Positions 1 to 10,281 of a stretch of DNA of 64,000 nucleotides are shown here, piece after piece; the first letter of the stretch is position 1, and the number at the start of each line of letters is the position of its first letter. Made by a program: the position numbers and the translations under genes. The DNA comes from Plantago ovata (Eukaryota; Streptophyta; Magnoliopsida; Lamiales; Plantaginaceae), in contig CM051455.1 of NCBI GenBank assembly GCA_028274465.1, positions 113,869,547 to 113,933,546 on the forward strand, in the 5' to 3' direction. The notes below the pieces were generated by a model. It was given only the letters and a program-made list of their open reading frames with translations, ran no database searches and was not told the DNA's origin.

Positions 1-2964
1 TATGGAAAAGCTCGCTTGGTGAATGGTTTATATATTTTACAAAGTAGTCTACCTTTATTCCAAATACATAACAAACAACCGTCTTCAAGTAGGAAGAATA
101 ATCCATCTTATCTATGGCATTGTCGGCTAGGCCATATCAATGAAACACGGATTCAAAGACTAAGGAAGTTGGACTACTTAGAACCATTTGATTTTGAATC
201 ATATGGTACATGCGAATCATGTGTTAAGGGTAAGATGACGAACAAACCTTTTGTTGGACAAGGTGTTCGTTCCACTCGCTGCTTAGAGCTCATACATACC
301 GATGTATGTGGACCTTTTAAAGTCCATGCGCGTGGGGGTTATCCTTACTTCGTTACCTTTACTGATGATTTCTCAAGGTATGGACATATTTATCTTATGA
401 AGAATAAATCCGAGACCTTTGAGAAATTCAAGGAGTTTAGGAATGAGGTCGAGAATGAATTGAACCTAAGGATAGTCACTCTTCGATCAGATCGAGGAGG
501 ACAATACCTTAGTGAAGAATTTATCGACTACTTGAAGGAAAATGGAATTCAATCGCAATGGACTCCTCCTGGAACACCACAGTTAAACGGTGTGTCTGAG
601 AGGAGGAATCGAACCCTGTTAGACATGGTGAGATCAATGATTGGATTCTCGACTCTTCCAAAGTATATGTGGGGATATGCACTACAAATCGCAATCTACA
701 TTCTGAACCGTGTACCATCTAAATCAGTGAAGAAAACTCCTTATGAGTTATGGAAGGGAAAGAAGCCTTCACTAGGCTATCTTAGACCTTGGGGCTTTCC
801 TGCGATAGTCAAACTGATGCTCACTAATAAGTTAGATGCCAAGGGTGTCAAAGTATATTTCATAGGCTATCCTCGTCAGACGAGAGGCTATGAATTCTAT
901 CATGCTGAAGATCACAAGGTGATCGTATCTAGAAACGTGAAGTTTTTAGAAGCTGAATACCTCGAAGAAGAGAGGTTAGATGATATGATAGAACTTGAAG
1001 AAATTCAAGACTTTGACACGCGCGAACATGAGGTCTCTAAATCTTCTGATTTCGACTCAAGTTCAGTGGGAGCTTTCGAAGCAGACAAGGGTGATGATAT
1101 GACACTTGCTAGGCATGTCATAGTCAGTGGGAGTCCTGTGATTAGATCAACAGTTGAAACCACACCAATAGAACCCGTTGTCAACCAACCTGTGCAACAA
1201 GTTGCACAAGAGCAGCCACCCGCAAGGGAACAGGGTCGCGCCCAGCGACCAGCTGCATCAGTACCCACTGATAATGTTCGTGTTACACGAAGCCAGAAAA
1301 GAAAAGCACCAGAACAAGTCGAGCTCCGTAGGTCGAAGAGGATCCTAAAAGGACCTCAGAAGCAAAGCCTTATGATAGAAGACATCAGTGAACTTGATGT
1401 CGGTTTATCAGATCGAGAAGATCCCGAGACCTACAGAGAGGCAATAATTGATATTGACTCAGACAAATGGCAAGAGGCCATGGAATTAGAAATGGATTCA
1501 ATGTACCAGAATCAAGTTTGGAACTTGGTAGACTTGCCCCAAGGGGTTAGACCTATTGGGTGCAAATGGGTCTTTAAACGAAAGACAGATGCCGATGGCA
1601 AGGTACAAACGCACAAAGCTAGGCTTGTGGTGAAAGGCTACACGCAAAGGTATGGCATCGATTACGATGAAACCTTTTCACCGGTAGCAAAATTGAAGTC
1701 CATTCGAATTCTACTTGCAATAGCTGCCTACTATGATTATGAAATCTGGCAGATGGATGTAAAGACTGCCTTCCTCAATGGAAACCTTGAGGAAGAGGTC
1801 TATATGGTACAGCCGGAAGGTTTTATTAGTAAAACCAGGCCAACTGCTGTATGGAAATTACAAAGATCCATCTATGGGCTAAAGCAAGCGTCAAGGAGTT
1901 GGAATATCCGCTTTGATGAAGCTGTCAAATCGTTTGATTTCATCAGAAGCAAGGAAGATCCCTGTGTCTACGCGAGACACAGCGACAAAGGAGTTGTTTT
2001 CATGATCATTTATGTAGATGACATTTTGATCATGGGGAACAATGTCTCTATGCTAGAAGAGACTAAAGTTTGACTATCAAGTACCTTCTCGATGAAGGAC
2101 TTGGGTGAAGTGAACTACATCCTAGGGATCAAGATCTTTAGAGATAGATCCAAGAGGATGTTAGGAATGACACAGTCCACCTACATCGACAAAATACTGA
2201 AGCGTTATAAGATGGACGACTCAAAGAGAGGCTTTCTCCCAGCTAGGCATGGGATTGTCTTATCAGTTAAGGATGGTCCTAAAACTGATGAAGAAAGAAA
2301 TGCAATGAGTGTGTGCCCTATGCTTCGGCAGTAGGGTCTATAATGTATGCAATGAATTGCACAAGGCCCGATGTGGCATATGCGCTTAGTGTCACTTGTC
2401 GACACCAACAGAATCCAGGAGTACCTCACTGGACTGCTGTAAAGAACATTCTTAAGTACCTTCGACGGACTAAAGCGATGTTCTTGGTGTTTGGTGGAGA
2501 ACCAGAATTAAAGATGTTTGGGTATGTCGACGCTGGATTTGAATCAGATCCTGATGACTTTAAGTCACAGACTAGATACGTATTCAAATTGAACGGAGGA
2601 GCTGTCTGTTGGAAGAGTTCTAAGCAAGCCACGGTTGCTGACTCATCCATAGAAGCCGAGTACATTGCTGGATCAGAAGCTTCGAAAGAAGCTGTCTGGA
2701 TTTCAGAGTTCTTGAAGGAATTGAGGGTTGTTCCTGTTCCTAGTCCAATAACGATTTATTGGGACAATACGGGCGCCGTCGCTCAAGCTAGGGAGCCTAG
2801 ATCTACAAATAAGAACAAACATGTACTTAGAAAATATCACGTTATACGTGAGATTATAGATAGAGGAGAAGTTAGTATAGAACGTGTCTCTACCACGGAC
2901 AACGTGGCAGATCCTTTCACCAAGGTCTTATTAGTGGAAGTCCACTTAAGACCAAGTGGGAGAT
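1..2964 (+). pseudogene. Copia-A pol: integrase, reverse transcriptase, RNase H (broken)
   Basis: The frame is open at the left edge. In order: the end of the HHCC zinc region (WHCRLGH ... CESC, about 115-230), integrase core with IHTDVC, LRSDRGGQY and a downstream SERRN glutamate, a basic linker, RT with QMDVKTAFLNG, YGLKQAS and YVDD (2014-2025), then RNase H with SIEAEYIA and DNTGAVAQA. Two lesions stop it. A TGA at 2071-2073 sits where the family has Trp just before the LSSTFSMKDLG block. One C also appears to be missing in the C run near 2308-2316, which puts the rest, from PYASAVGSIMYAM on, in another frame. The C-terminus after DPFTK is degenerate and runs towards the LTR. It is a dead copy. 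The family is clear, the exact Copia lineage is not. Confidence 0.93.
2954..2964 (+). promoter_or_regulatory. Copia-A polypurine tract
   Basis: AAGTGGGAGAT lies immediately before the TG that opens the LTR. This is the usual plant Copia plus-strand priming tract and fixes the LTR start at 2965. Confidence 0.85.
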
Positions 2965-5047
2965 TGATAGTGTATATGTCCTATAGACAGTCCTTACTAA
3001 GGGTATGGTGCCTTTATAGAGGGCATATATGTACTATTACACAGGTCAACGTAATATAATATATGTTTGTTGATTTTACTATTGAGTATCGCTTTCATAT
3101 TTATATTACACCAGGCATGCAGCATGTCATATCTCTATTACTGTCTGTATTGATATTAAACATGTCCCCTCGGATAGATGACCGATCACACAGATAGTGG
3201 GAGCTATGTGAGTTATCATCTATCCCAAACTCTCCCTAGTCGAGGTTCATCTCGGATGTGGGGGTCTGAATGAACCAGACGAGACTAGTATGCGTGGAGG
3301 TTATACTTGTTGGAGCAAGTGTGAGCCGATCCCATGGCCACGGAACGGATTGTTGGACAATCGAGAAACGTTCCCATAACTGCGCATAGTTGTTCGAAGA
3401 AGCTTTATCGAACAATGGAAGTACCCACCGGACACTCCCATCGATGTATACTCTACACCGAAGTGTCTATGGGAACCGGTGAGTTGTCGAAGTGATGCCA
3501 GTCGTCCTTTGTACTTACAGGACTTTATCATCACATTTGTTGCCCCATATCCTTGGTTGACCCGTCGATGTCAGCTCTGAATAAGCAGCTGACCTAAGAC
3601 ACGATCCATGATCATGGCTACATACAAATGGGGATGATAAGTGATTCTGTGAAGGATTCATCTCTCAAGTGTAGCACAGGAGAGCACTGCTCATAGTCTG
3701 CATAGTTGTGTTGGTAAAGTCACTGGCCAGTGCAAATGATATATTATGATGGTCATAAGTATATCTTAACCAAGCAACTCCCTAAGACGCCCGTGGATGT
3801 ATTATTGGGATAGACACTTCATCGATCCTAGATACATTCGAGCAAGTCAGATGAAGGGACGTTACCATCGCCGCGTTGAGCGCAACAGGCTTCGCAACGA
3901 AAGGGTTAGCATTGAGAAATCTCTCAAACGTCCTCACGTATTAATATTGCAAATGGAACCGTCTAGGAATTCCATGTTGCCTAGTCTAGGACTTGCTTAA
4001 TACGATGAGGCCCTATGGGTCACACTATGTGGTGATTCAGCCTATCAGAATATCCTTGAAGATGGAATCGCAATTAATTTGGAATTAATTGTGATTGATG
4101 GATTATAATTAATTTGGAATTAATTATAATATTTGGTGGCTCAATTAATGATTTGGAATTATTAATTGAATTGGCTAATTAATTGTATTTTATGTAAATA
4201 CAATTAAAGATTATATTTTGGAAATATAATGGAGGTTTGACTTGAAAGGATATGTTAATTTAGAATTAACATATGCACTTGGGCAAAATCTACTTAGAGT
4301 TTGAATTGCCTTAAAAATATAAGTGGGTCCCAAAATTGGGGCCCACCTCCCGTAGGACAAGGCGCGCGCGCCCGTGGCTGGGTAAGGGGAAGGAGTTCGA
4401 CTCCTTCCTCTATTAGAAGTCCAAGGGATAAGTTAGATTTTTCTGATTGAGTTTTTATTTGATTGGGAATGAATCTAGACTTGATATTGGTTTCCTTGTG
4501 CGATAAGAATTAGATTCTTATTCCTTTACGAAGTCTAATTGCTTATGCTTTAGGCTTCTATAGACTACTATATATAGTAGACTATTAGAGAGCTTTTTAC
4601 ACACAGTTTCAGACATAGACTTTCACAGTTATTCTACCCAGTTTTCTTAGAGAAAATAAAAAGCTCTCCCCTCCTCTTCGCCACCCGCGCACGCCACCTC
4701 ACCGGAGGAATCGCCGCCCCGTCTTCTTGGTCACACAAAGAATATCCTAGCATTCTTCCGATAGGCTGTTCATCCGTGGATACCAAGGTTGAGGTTCTAG
4801 GAGCTGGAAACTAACTGTTATTGTCTTGCAGATATACAAAGTATTGTAGATATCTTCGACTTCGACGAAGGAGAAGATACACCGGAATATTACGAAGACT
4901 TGGAAGGTGCTTTGGAAGTAAGGTTAGTCTTCTAATTGACGTGTTTATATATATACGACATATGCATAATCAATTAACCTGTATCTTAAGAAAATTTTGA
5001 AATTCCGCTGCGTACCCTAGGGGTAACTCTGACCATATTTTCTTTCA
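2965..5047 (+). repeat. Copia-A 3' LTR
   Basis: It opens with TGATAGTGTATATGTCC and ends with TTCTTTCA. The boundaries come from alignment with the reverse-oriented copy at 8212-10281, where the far end is followed by a tRNA-Met primer-binding site. A TATA box (CTATATATAG, 4568-4577) and an AATAAA (4655-4660) mark the likely U3/R part. 4060-4330 is AT-rich with repeated AATTAATTTGGAATTAATT-like dyads. Open frames inside (for example 3797-4000) have no family resemblance and are treated as chance. Confidence 0.9.
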
Positions 5048-5108
5048 GTTATTTACTTGCATTTCTAACTTTCAAACTAAGTATATGATGCTTTCATGTG
5101 TCATTCAG

Positions 5109-5651
5109 TTGAAGGATAAGGAGAGTCTCCTATTCACCTTGTTCTCCAGACCTCAGAAGGCCAAGGACGGACAGTGGTTGTGTGACGAGGCCACAACAAT
5201 TGCGGTAAGTTCAACAATACATGTGTTTATTAAATACTGATGATTTCATAACTAATTAACAACATAACTAACACCTTATACTCTTGATTTATAATTTCAG
5301 ACGGCCTACGAGGCCAGGATTCGTGATCAGGATCTCACTGTTGAGGAAATGAATGCCATTTTCCTCGAGGTGAATCCTCCAGACGAGAAGGGCCGTCACT
5401 TGGGACTGGGGAGTGCAGCAGCCGTCCCTGAATTGAACTCGAGATCGACTCGTCGTTCCCGTGCCAGTACATCTTCATCATCTTCAGCAGCAGCTTCCGC
5501 TCGAGAGCAGGCCCTCTTACTTCAGTTGCAGGAGAAGGATGAGGAGGTGAAGAGGCTAGCTGCGGAGCAGGCTGCGCATAAGGCTAAATATGGTACTATG
5601 TTTGCTGGGCTGTATGCGAAGCTGGGGATGGACCCACCTACCTCTCCATGA
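5109..5651 (+). CDS. Plant transposase (Ptta/En/Spm family) C-terminal part, two exons
   Basis: Exon 5109-5204 follows a CATTCAG acceptor and encodes LKDKESLLFTLFSRPQKAKD. The intron is 5205-5300 (GTAAGT ... TTTCAG). Exon 5301-5651 encodes TAYEARIRDQDLTVEEMNAI, a Ser/Arg-rich stretch, and a C-terminal coiled coil (LLLQLQEKDEEVKRLAAEQA) ending at a TGA. The joined frame is open. This matches the C-terminal part of the plant transposase family found beside the main transposase in CACTA elements. It is probably a DNA-binding or accessory protein rather than the catalytic one. Upstream exons are missing because Copia-A sits in the preceding intron. Confidence 0.8.
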
Positions 5652-5917
5652 TCCCCTATCTCTTTTCGACTCTATTTACTATTTTCTATATGAATACTGT
5701 GTACACTATGATATTATTTTGGATTAGTATTGTGTACATATGATTATTATTATATGTATGGAGGGTTTTGGTACATTTATTATAATTTTTTTGGATTATT
5801 TTTTGGTTTATTTGGTCTATAAGAATTTCTGTAACATGTTGCTTAATTGAACAGGTTGCATTTGATTTTGGTTCTCATTATTATATCTAAAAAAAATAAA
5901 AAATAAAATAAAAATAG

Positions 5918-6245
5918 CAACCGATGACTTTATCCGTCGCTAGGAGCTCCAGAGCTCCAGCGACGGATAACTTATCCGTCGCTAAAAGCATCAGAGATCC
6001 AGCGACGGATGAGTAATCCGTCGCTGGATCTCCGGGGTCTTTTGCGACAGATAAGTCATCGGTTGCGAAAAGTCAACCTCCTTATCCGTCGCTAATCTGT
6101 CGCTAATTAGCGACGGATAACTCATCGGTTGCTAATTCGCTAGCGACTAACGGTTTAGCGACGATGATTTTATCCGTCGCTAAAAACAACGATCGGTCGC
6201 TAATTGTTATCAGCGACCGATCGACATTATTTAGCGACGGATCCT
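5918..6245. repeat. CACTA subterminal repeats
   Basis: A dozen or so copies of a TTATCCGTCGCTA-like 12-13-mer occur in both orientations (for example around 5930, 5960, 6000, 6100, 6170, 6235), some as head-to-head pairs. Such arrays next to the terminus are the transposase-binding region in CACTA elements. Variants with CGGTTGC or CGGTCGC are present. Confidence 0.85.
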
Positions 6246-6246
6246 A

Positions 6247-6267
6247 AATGGCCACCTCCTTGTAGTG
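6247..6267 (-). repeat. CACTA terminal inverted repeat (one end)
   Basis: Read on the minus strand the end begins CACTACAAGGAGGTGGCC, the CACTA superfamily signature. The partner end is outside the window. Confidence 0.85.
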
Positions 6268-6874
6268 ATAATTAAGTTATCTCATCCCAAACCTCTCTAA
6301 CTGAAAATACACCCTTTCAGGCGTGATATTCAGGGGGAACTTAATCGAGCATAGTGTTGCTGATTAAAAGTCCCAAGTTTGGTGGAGAACAAGGTTTCGT
6401 TCTCTAGTTAGGTAGGAAACGAAGCAAGTGTGCTTTGGTTTCTGTTTGGATCGCTCTGGATAGATGTTGTAAGGAACCTCAAACTTATCTTAGTGGATTT
6501 AGTCCTAGGAAGGACAAAGTGGATTAGTTGAGAGATTACGCCACTCTCAGATACCACTATAAAAGTGTTTGTGTGATTTACTTACTGTATTTAGTTTTCA
6601 GCAAAGCATATCTACCTGTACACAGTCACTCACTTCACTTGCTGAAACAGTCAACGCACTTATTGTATCAAAGACTCCCGCTCTCTGATTTTAAGTATCA
6701 GCAAAACTAGTTACTGAGAAGTAACTTGCGCTTGCTGAGAAAGTTAAGTATCAGCAAACTCATTACTGAAAAGTAATAAGTACTTACTGAGAAAGTTTTT
6801 AAACGACGAAATTTTGAAAAGACTATTCACCCCCCCCCCCTCTAGTCTTTTCTTGTTGTTTAAAGGGACCAACA
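6268..6874 (+). repeat. SIRE-like LTR fragment (3' part)
   Basis: It is the reverse complement of the LTRs at 25243-25860 and 49971-50590 and ends in AAAGGGACCAACA, the LTR 3' terminus. It is cut at 6268 by the CACTA end. It includes the 10-bp stem GAAAAGACTA/TAGTCTTTTC (6816-6825/6843-6852) with an 11-C run in the loop. The short open frame at 6528-6710 is not a gene. What this LTR belonged to cannot be told from the window. Confidence 0.88.
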
Positions 6875-7190
6875 ATAACTGGTAGGACTATCCAATTGCG
6901 TCACGCAACTCTTGGGTGTTAAATCTAATTTAACCCGATGCTCTACATATTGTACCTATCGAGGTCGCTAGATACAATATGCAGTAAGTTATAACCATAG
7001 GCTTACTCTAATCTGACGATCACTGCGAGTCTGCAAGACGAGGTCGACAATATAGGGAAACGCAATGAAAGTTCAGAATTAAAGCACCCCATGGAAAGCA
7101 TCTCAGAAACATATACATATACATATTTTGCACTTATATTGGTTGGGGCTTGTAGCTTGAGGGTTGTTATCAGTCATCTACAAACAGATA

Positions 7191-7345
7191 AGGGCGCCGC
7201 CTACCCATCATGCATGAGCGGTCTACACGTAATGGATGCCGCCTATCCATTCTAGTTCTAAACGCGGTCAAGCACATAATGGGCGCCGCCTACCCATACA
7301 TAAAAATATGCGGTCCGACAAATAAGAGGGCGCCGCCTACCCTCG
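7191..7345. repeat. Degenerate tandem repeat with covarying hairpins
   Basis: Four units start near 7192, 7234, 7281 and 7328 (spacing 42, 47, 47). Each has a block close to GGGCGCCGCCTACCC followed about 15 bases on by GCGGTC. The block is a small hairpin with a GCCGCCT loop. The stems differ but stay paired in three units: ATGGAT/ATCCAT, ATGGG/CCCAT and GAGGG/CCCTC. The first unit pairs only GGG/CCC. Confidence 0.7.
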
Positions 7346-7811
7346 CATGCATAGCGGTCGAACGGAAAGTAAAATACTTGGTATTTAAACATGCATTGTC
7401 AAACAATAGCATATTGAGCATACAAACAAGTAGTAGCCTATGTGGATGCCAAATGACTTCATAATTTCATTATGAAAATTATAATCCCATATTTATAATC
7501 TCTATGAAAAAATTTGAAAATTTGGACTAGATTGAAAAATCGAAATTCTATTGACCAGGTAGCAATTTTCGAAAACCCGAAGGACTCAATTGTAATTTTT
7601 GAAACCTTGGAGGTGTCAAATTTAAAATTCAAAAGTAGAAGGACTTATTTGTAATAAACAATAAATTGATAAATCACAAATAAGCCCCTTAACTTTATAC
7701 TAATTAAATTTAACCTCTCTAGTTATCAATAATTACAATTAAATTATATTTATATTCCAAATATAAAATTCAATTCTTAAATTTCTAAAATTCGATTTTG
7801 GGTCCAACCCG

Positions 7812-8052
<241 letters not shown>

Positions 8053-8198
8053 AAATTTTTATTTTTTTAAATATAAATTCTAAATTTATATAAAAAAACA
8101 AAACTTTTGAAAATCGAATTAATCATAGAATCAATTGCATCCACATAAACTACAAAATCACATAACATATATACGTATATTCATAATCAATTAACCTG

Positions 8199-8210
8199 GC
8201 TCTGATACCA
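8199..8210 (-). promoter_or_regulatory. Copia-A primer-binding site
   Basis: The minus strand reads TGGTATCAGAGC, complementary to the 3' end of initiator tRNA-Met, one base after the LTR end. It shows that the LTR at 8212-10281 is a 5' LTR and that the element's body ran leftward. Confidence 0.9.
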
Positions 8211-8211
8211 C

Positions 8212-10281
8212 TGTAAGAAAATAAGGTCAGAGTTACCCCAAGGGTACGCAGCGGAATTTCAAAAATTTTCTTAACATGCAGGTTAATTGATCATGTATAT
8301 AGCATATATATTAAACACGTTAATTAGAACACTTACAATACTGCAAAAGCAAGCACAGGTACCAAGTCTTCGTAATAGTCCGGTGAATCTTCTCCTTCGT
8401 CGAAGTCGAAGATATCTGCAATACTTTAATTATCTGCAAGACAATAAAAGTTAGTTTCAACCTTGGTATCCACGGATGAACAGCTTATCGGAAAGAATGC
8501 TAGAATATTCTTTGTGTGGCCAAGAAGATGGGGCGGCAGTTTTCCTCCGGTGAGGGGTGGCGCACGCGTGGCTAGTATGAGGTAGGGGAGAGCTTTTTAT
8601 TTTCTCTAAGAAAACTGGTATAAAGAATGATCTCTTAATTCGTTATCAAAGCTCTCTAATAGTCTACTATATATAGTAGTCAATAGAAGTCTAAAGAATA
8701 ATCAATTAGACTTCATAAAGCAATAAGAATCTAATTCTTATCGCACTAGGAAACCAATTCAAGTCTAGATTCATTCCCAATCAAATTAAAACTCAATCAG
8801 GAAAATCTAACTTATCCCTTGACTTCTAAGAGGAAGGAGTCGAACTCATTCCCCTACTCCAGCTGCGTGCGCGCGCGTCCAAGGGGGTCTAGGTGGGTCC
8901 CGATTTTGGGACCCACTTATAATTCTAAGGCAATTCAAACTCCAAGTAGATTTTGCCCATGTGCATATATTAATTCTAAATTAACATATCCTTTCAAATC
9001 AAACCTCTGTTATATTTCTAAAATATAATCTTTAATTGTATTTACAGAAAATACAATTAATCAGCCAATTCAATTATTAATTTCAAATCATTAATTGAGC
9101 CACAAATTATTATAATTATTTCCAAATCAATTATACTCCATCAATCACAATTAATTCTAAATTAATTGCGATTCCATCTTCACGGATATTCGAATAAGCT
9201 GAATAACCACATAGTGTGACCCATAAGGCCTCATTGTATTAAGCAAGTCCTAGACTAGGCAAAATGAAATTCCTAGACGGTTCCATTTGCAATGTTAATA
9301 CATGAGGACGTTTGAGATGGTTTCTCAAAGCAAACCCTTTCGTTGTGAAGTCTGTTGCGCTCAACGCGGTGATGGTAACGTCCCTTCATCTGACTGACTC
9401 GAATGCATCTAGGATCGATGAAGTGTCTATCCCAATAATACATCCACGGGCGTCTTCAGTGAGTTGCTTGGTGAATCCAATATCTATTATGACTATCATA
9501 ATAATATTGATACGCTGGCCAGCGGTTTTACCAATCACAACTATGAACGACTATGAGCAGTGCTCTCCTGTGCTACACATGAGAGATGAATCCTTCAAAG
9601 AATCACTTATCATCCCCATTTGTATGTAGCCATAATCCTGGATCGTGTCTTGGGTCAACTGCTTATTCAGAGCTGACATCGACGGGTCCACCATGGATAT
9701 GGGGCAACAAATGCGATGATAAAGTCCTGTAAGTCCAAAGGACGACTGGCATCACTTCGACAACTATCCGGTTCCCATAGACAATTCGGTGTAGAATATA
9801 CATCGATGGGAGTTTCCGGTGGGTACTTCCATTGTTCGGTAATAACCCTTCGAACAACTATGCGGAGTTATGGGAACGTTTCTTGATTGTCCAACAATTT
9901 GTTCCGTGGCCGTGGGATCGGCTCACACTTGCTCTAACAAGTATAACCTCCACGCATACTAGTCTCAGCTGGTTCATTCAGACCCCTACATCCGAGATGA
10001 ACCTCGACTAGGGAGAGTTTGGGATAGATGATAACTCACATAGCTCCCACTATCTGTGTGATCGGTCATCTATCCGAGGGGACATGTTTAATATCGATAC
10101 AGACAGGAATAGAGATATGACATGCTGTATGCCTGGTGTAATATAAATATGAAAACGATACTCAATAGTCAAACAACAAACATATATTATATTACGTTGA
10201 CCTGTGTAATAGTACATATATGCCCTTAATAAGGGTTGCATGCCCTTAATAAAGACTGTCTCTAGGACATATACACTATCA
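8212..10281 (-). repeat. Copia-A 5' LTR (minus strand)
   Basis: 2070 bp, TGATAG ... TTCTTACA on the minus strand, homologous over its length to the LTR at 2965-5047. A TATA box lies near 8668. No gag or pol of this family is recognisable in the 1.3 kb that follows, so it is a truncated or non-coding copy. Its right end lies 14 bp inside a sequence equal to the start of the SIRE-like LTR, showing that it inserted into SIRE-like copy S1 downstream of pol. Open frames inside (8819-9028, 9312-9629, 9663-9857) are chance. Confidence 0.9.

Larger units (their letters stand above)
1..5047 (+). mobile_element. Copia-A LTR retrotransposon, 3' part
   Basis: Plus-strand Ty1/Copia element entering from the left edge: the end of the pre-integrase zinc region, integrase, RT, RNase H, polypurine tract (2954-2964) and a 3' LTR of about 2.08 kb. 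The order integrase-RT-RNase H defines Copia. The 3' end at 5047 directly abuts an intron of a CACTA transposase-like gene, so the element probably inserted into that CACTA copy. The 5' LTR, gag and protease lie outside the window, so the target duplication cannot be checked. A second copy of the same LTR lies at 8212-10281 in the opposite orientation. Confidence 0.93.
5048..6267 (+). mobile_element. CACTA (En/Spm) DNA transposon, 3' part
   Basis: It contains the last two exons of a Ptta/En/Spm-type gene, then a block of GC-containing subterminal repeats, then a terminus reading ...GGCCACCTCCTTGTAGTG, whose complement begins CACTACAAGG. The left part lies beyond the Copia-A insertion, outside the window. 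On its right it abuts the inside of a SIRE-like LTR, so the CACTA element most likely inserted into that LTR. A 3-bp duplication (ATA) is plausible from LTR alignment, but the other side is not visible. Confidence 0.88.

Noticed and set aside
3797..4000. Small open frame in the Copia-A LTR, and similar ones at 8819-9028 and 9312-9629
   Set aside because: They are not preserved between the two LTR copies and have no recognisable domain.
7191..7345. CRISPR-like array
   Set aside because: Units are degenerate, spacers are not unique, and the window is clearly a plant nuclear genome.
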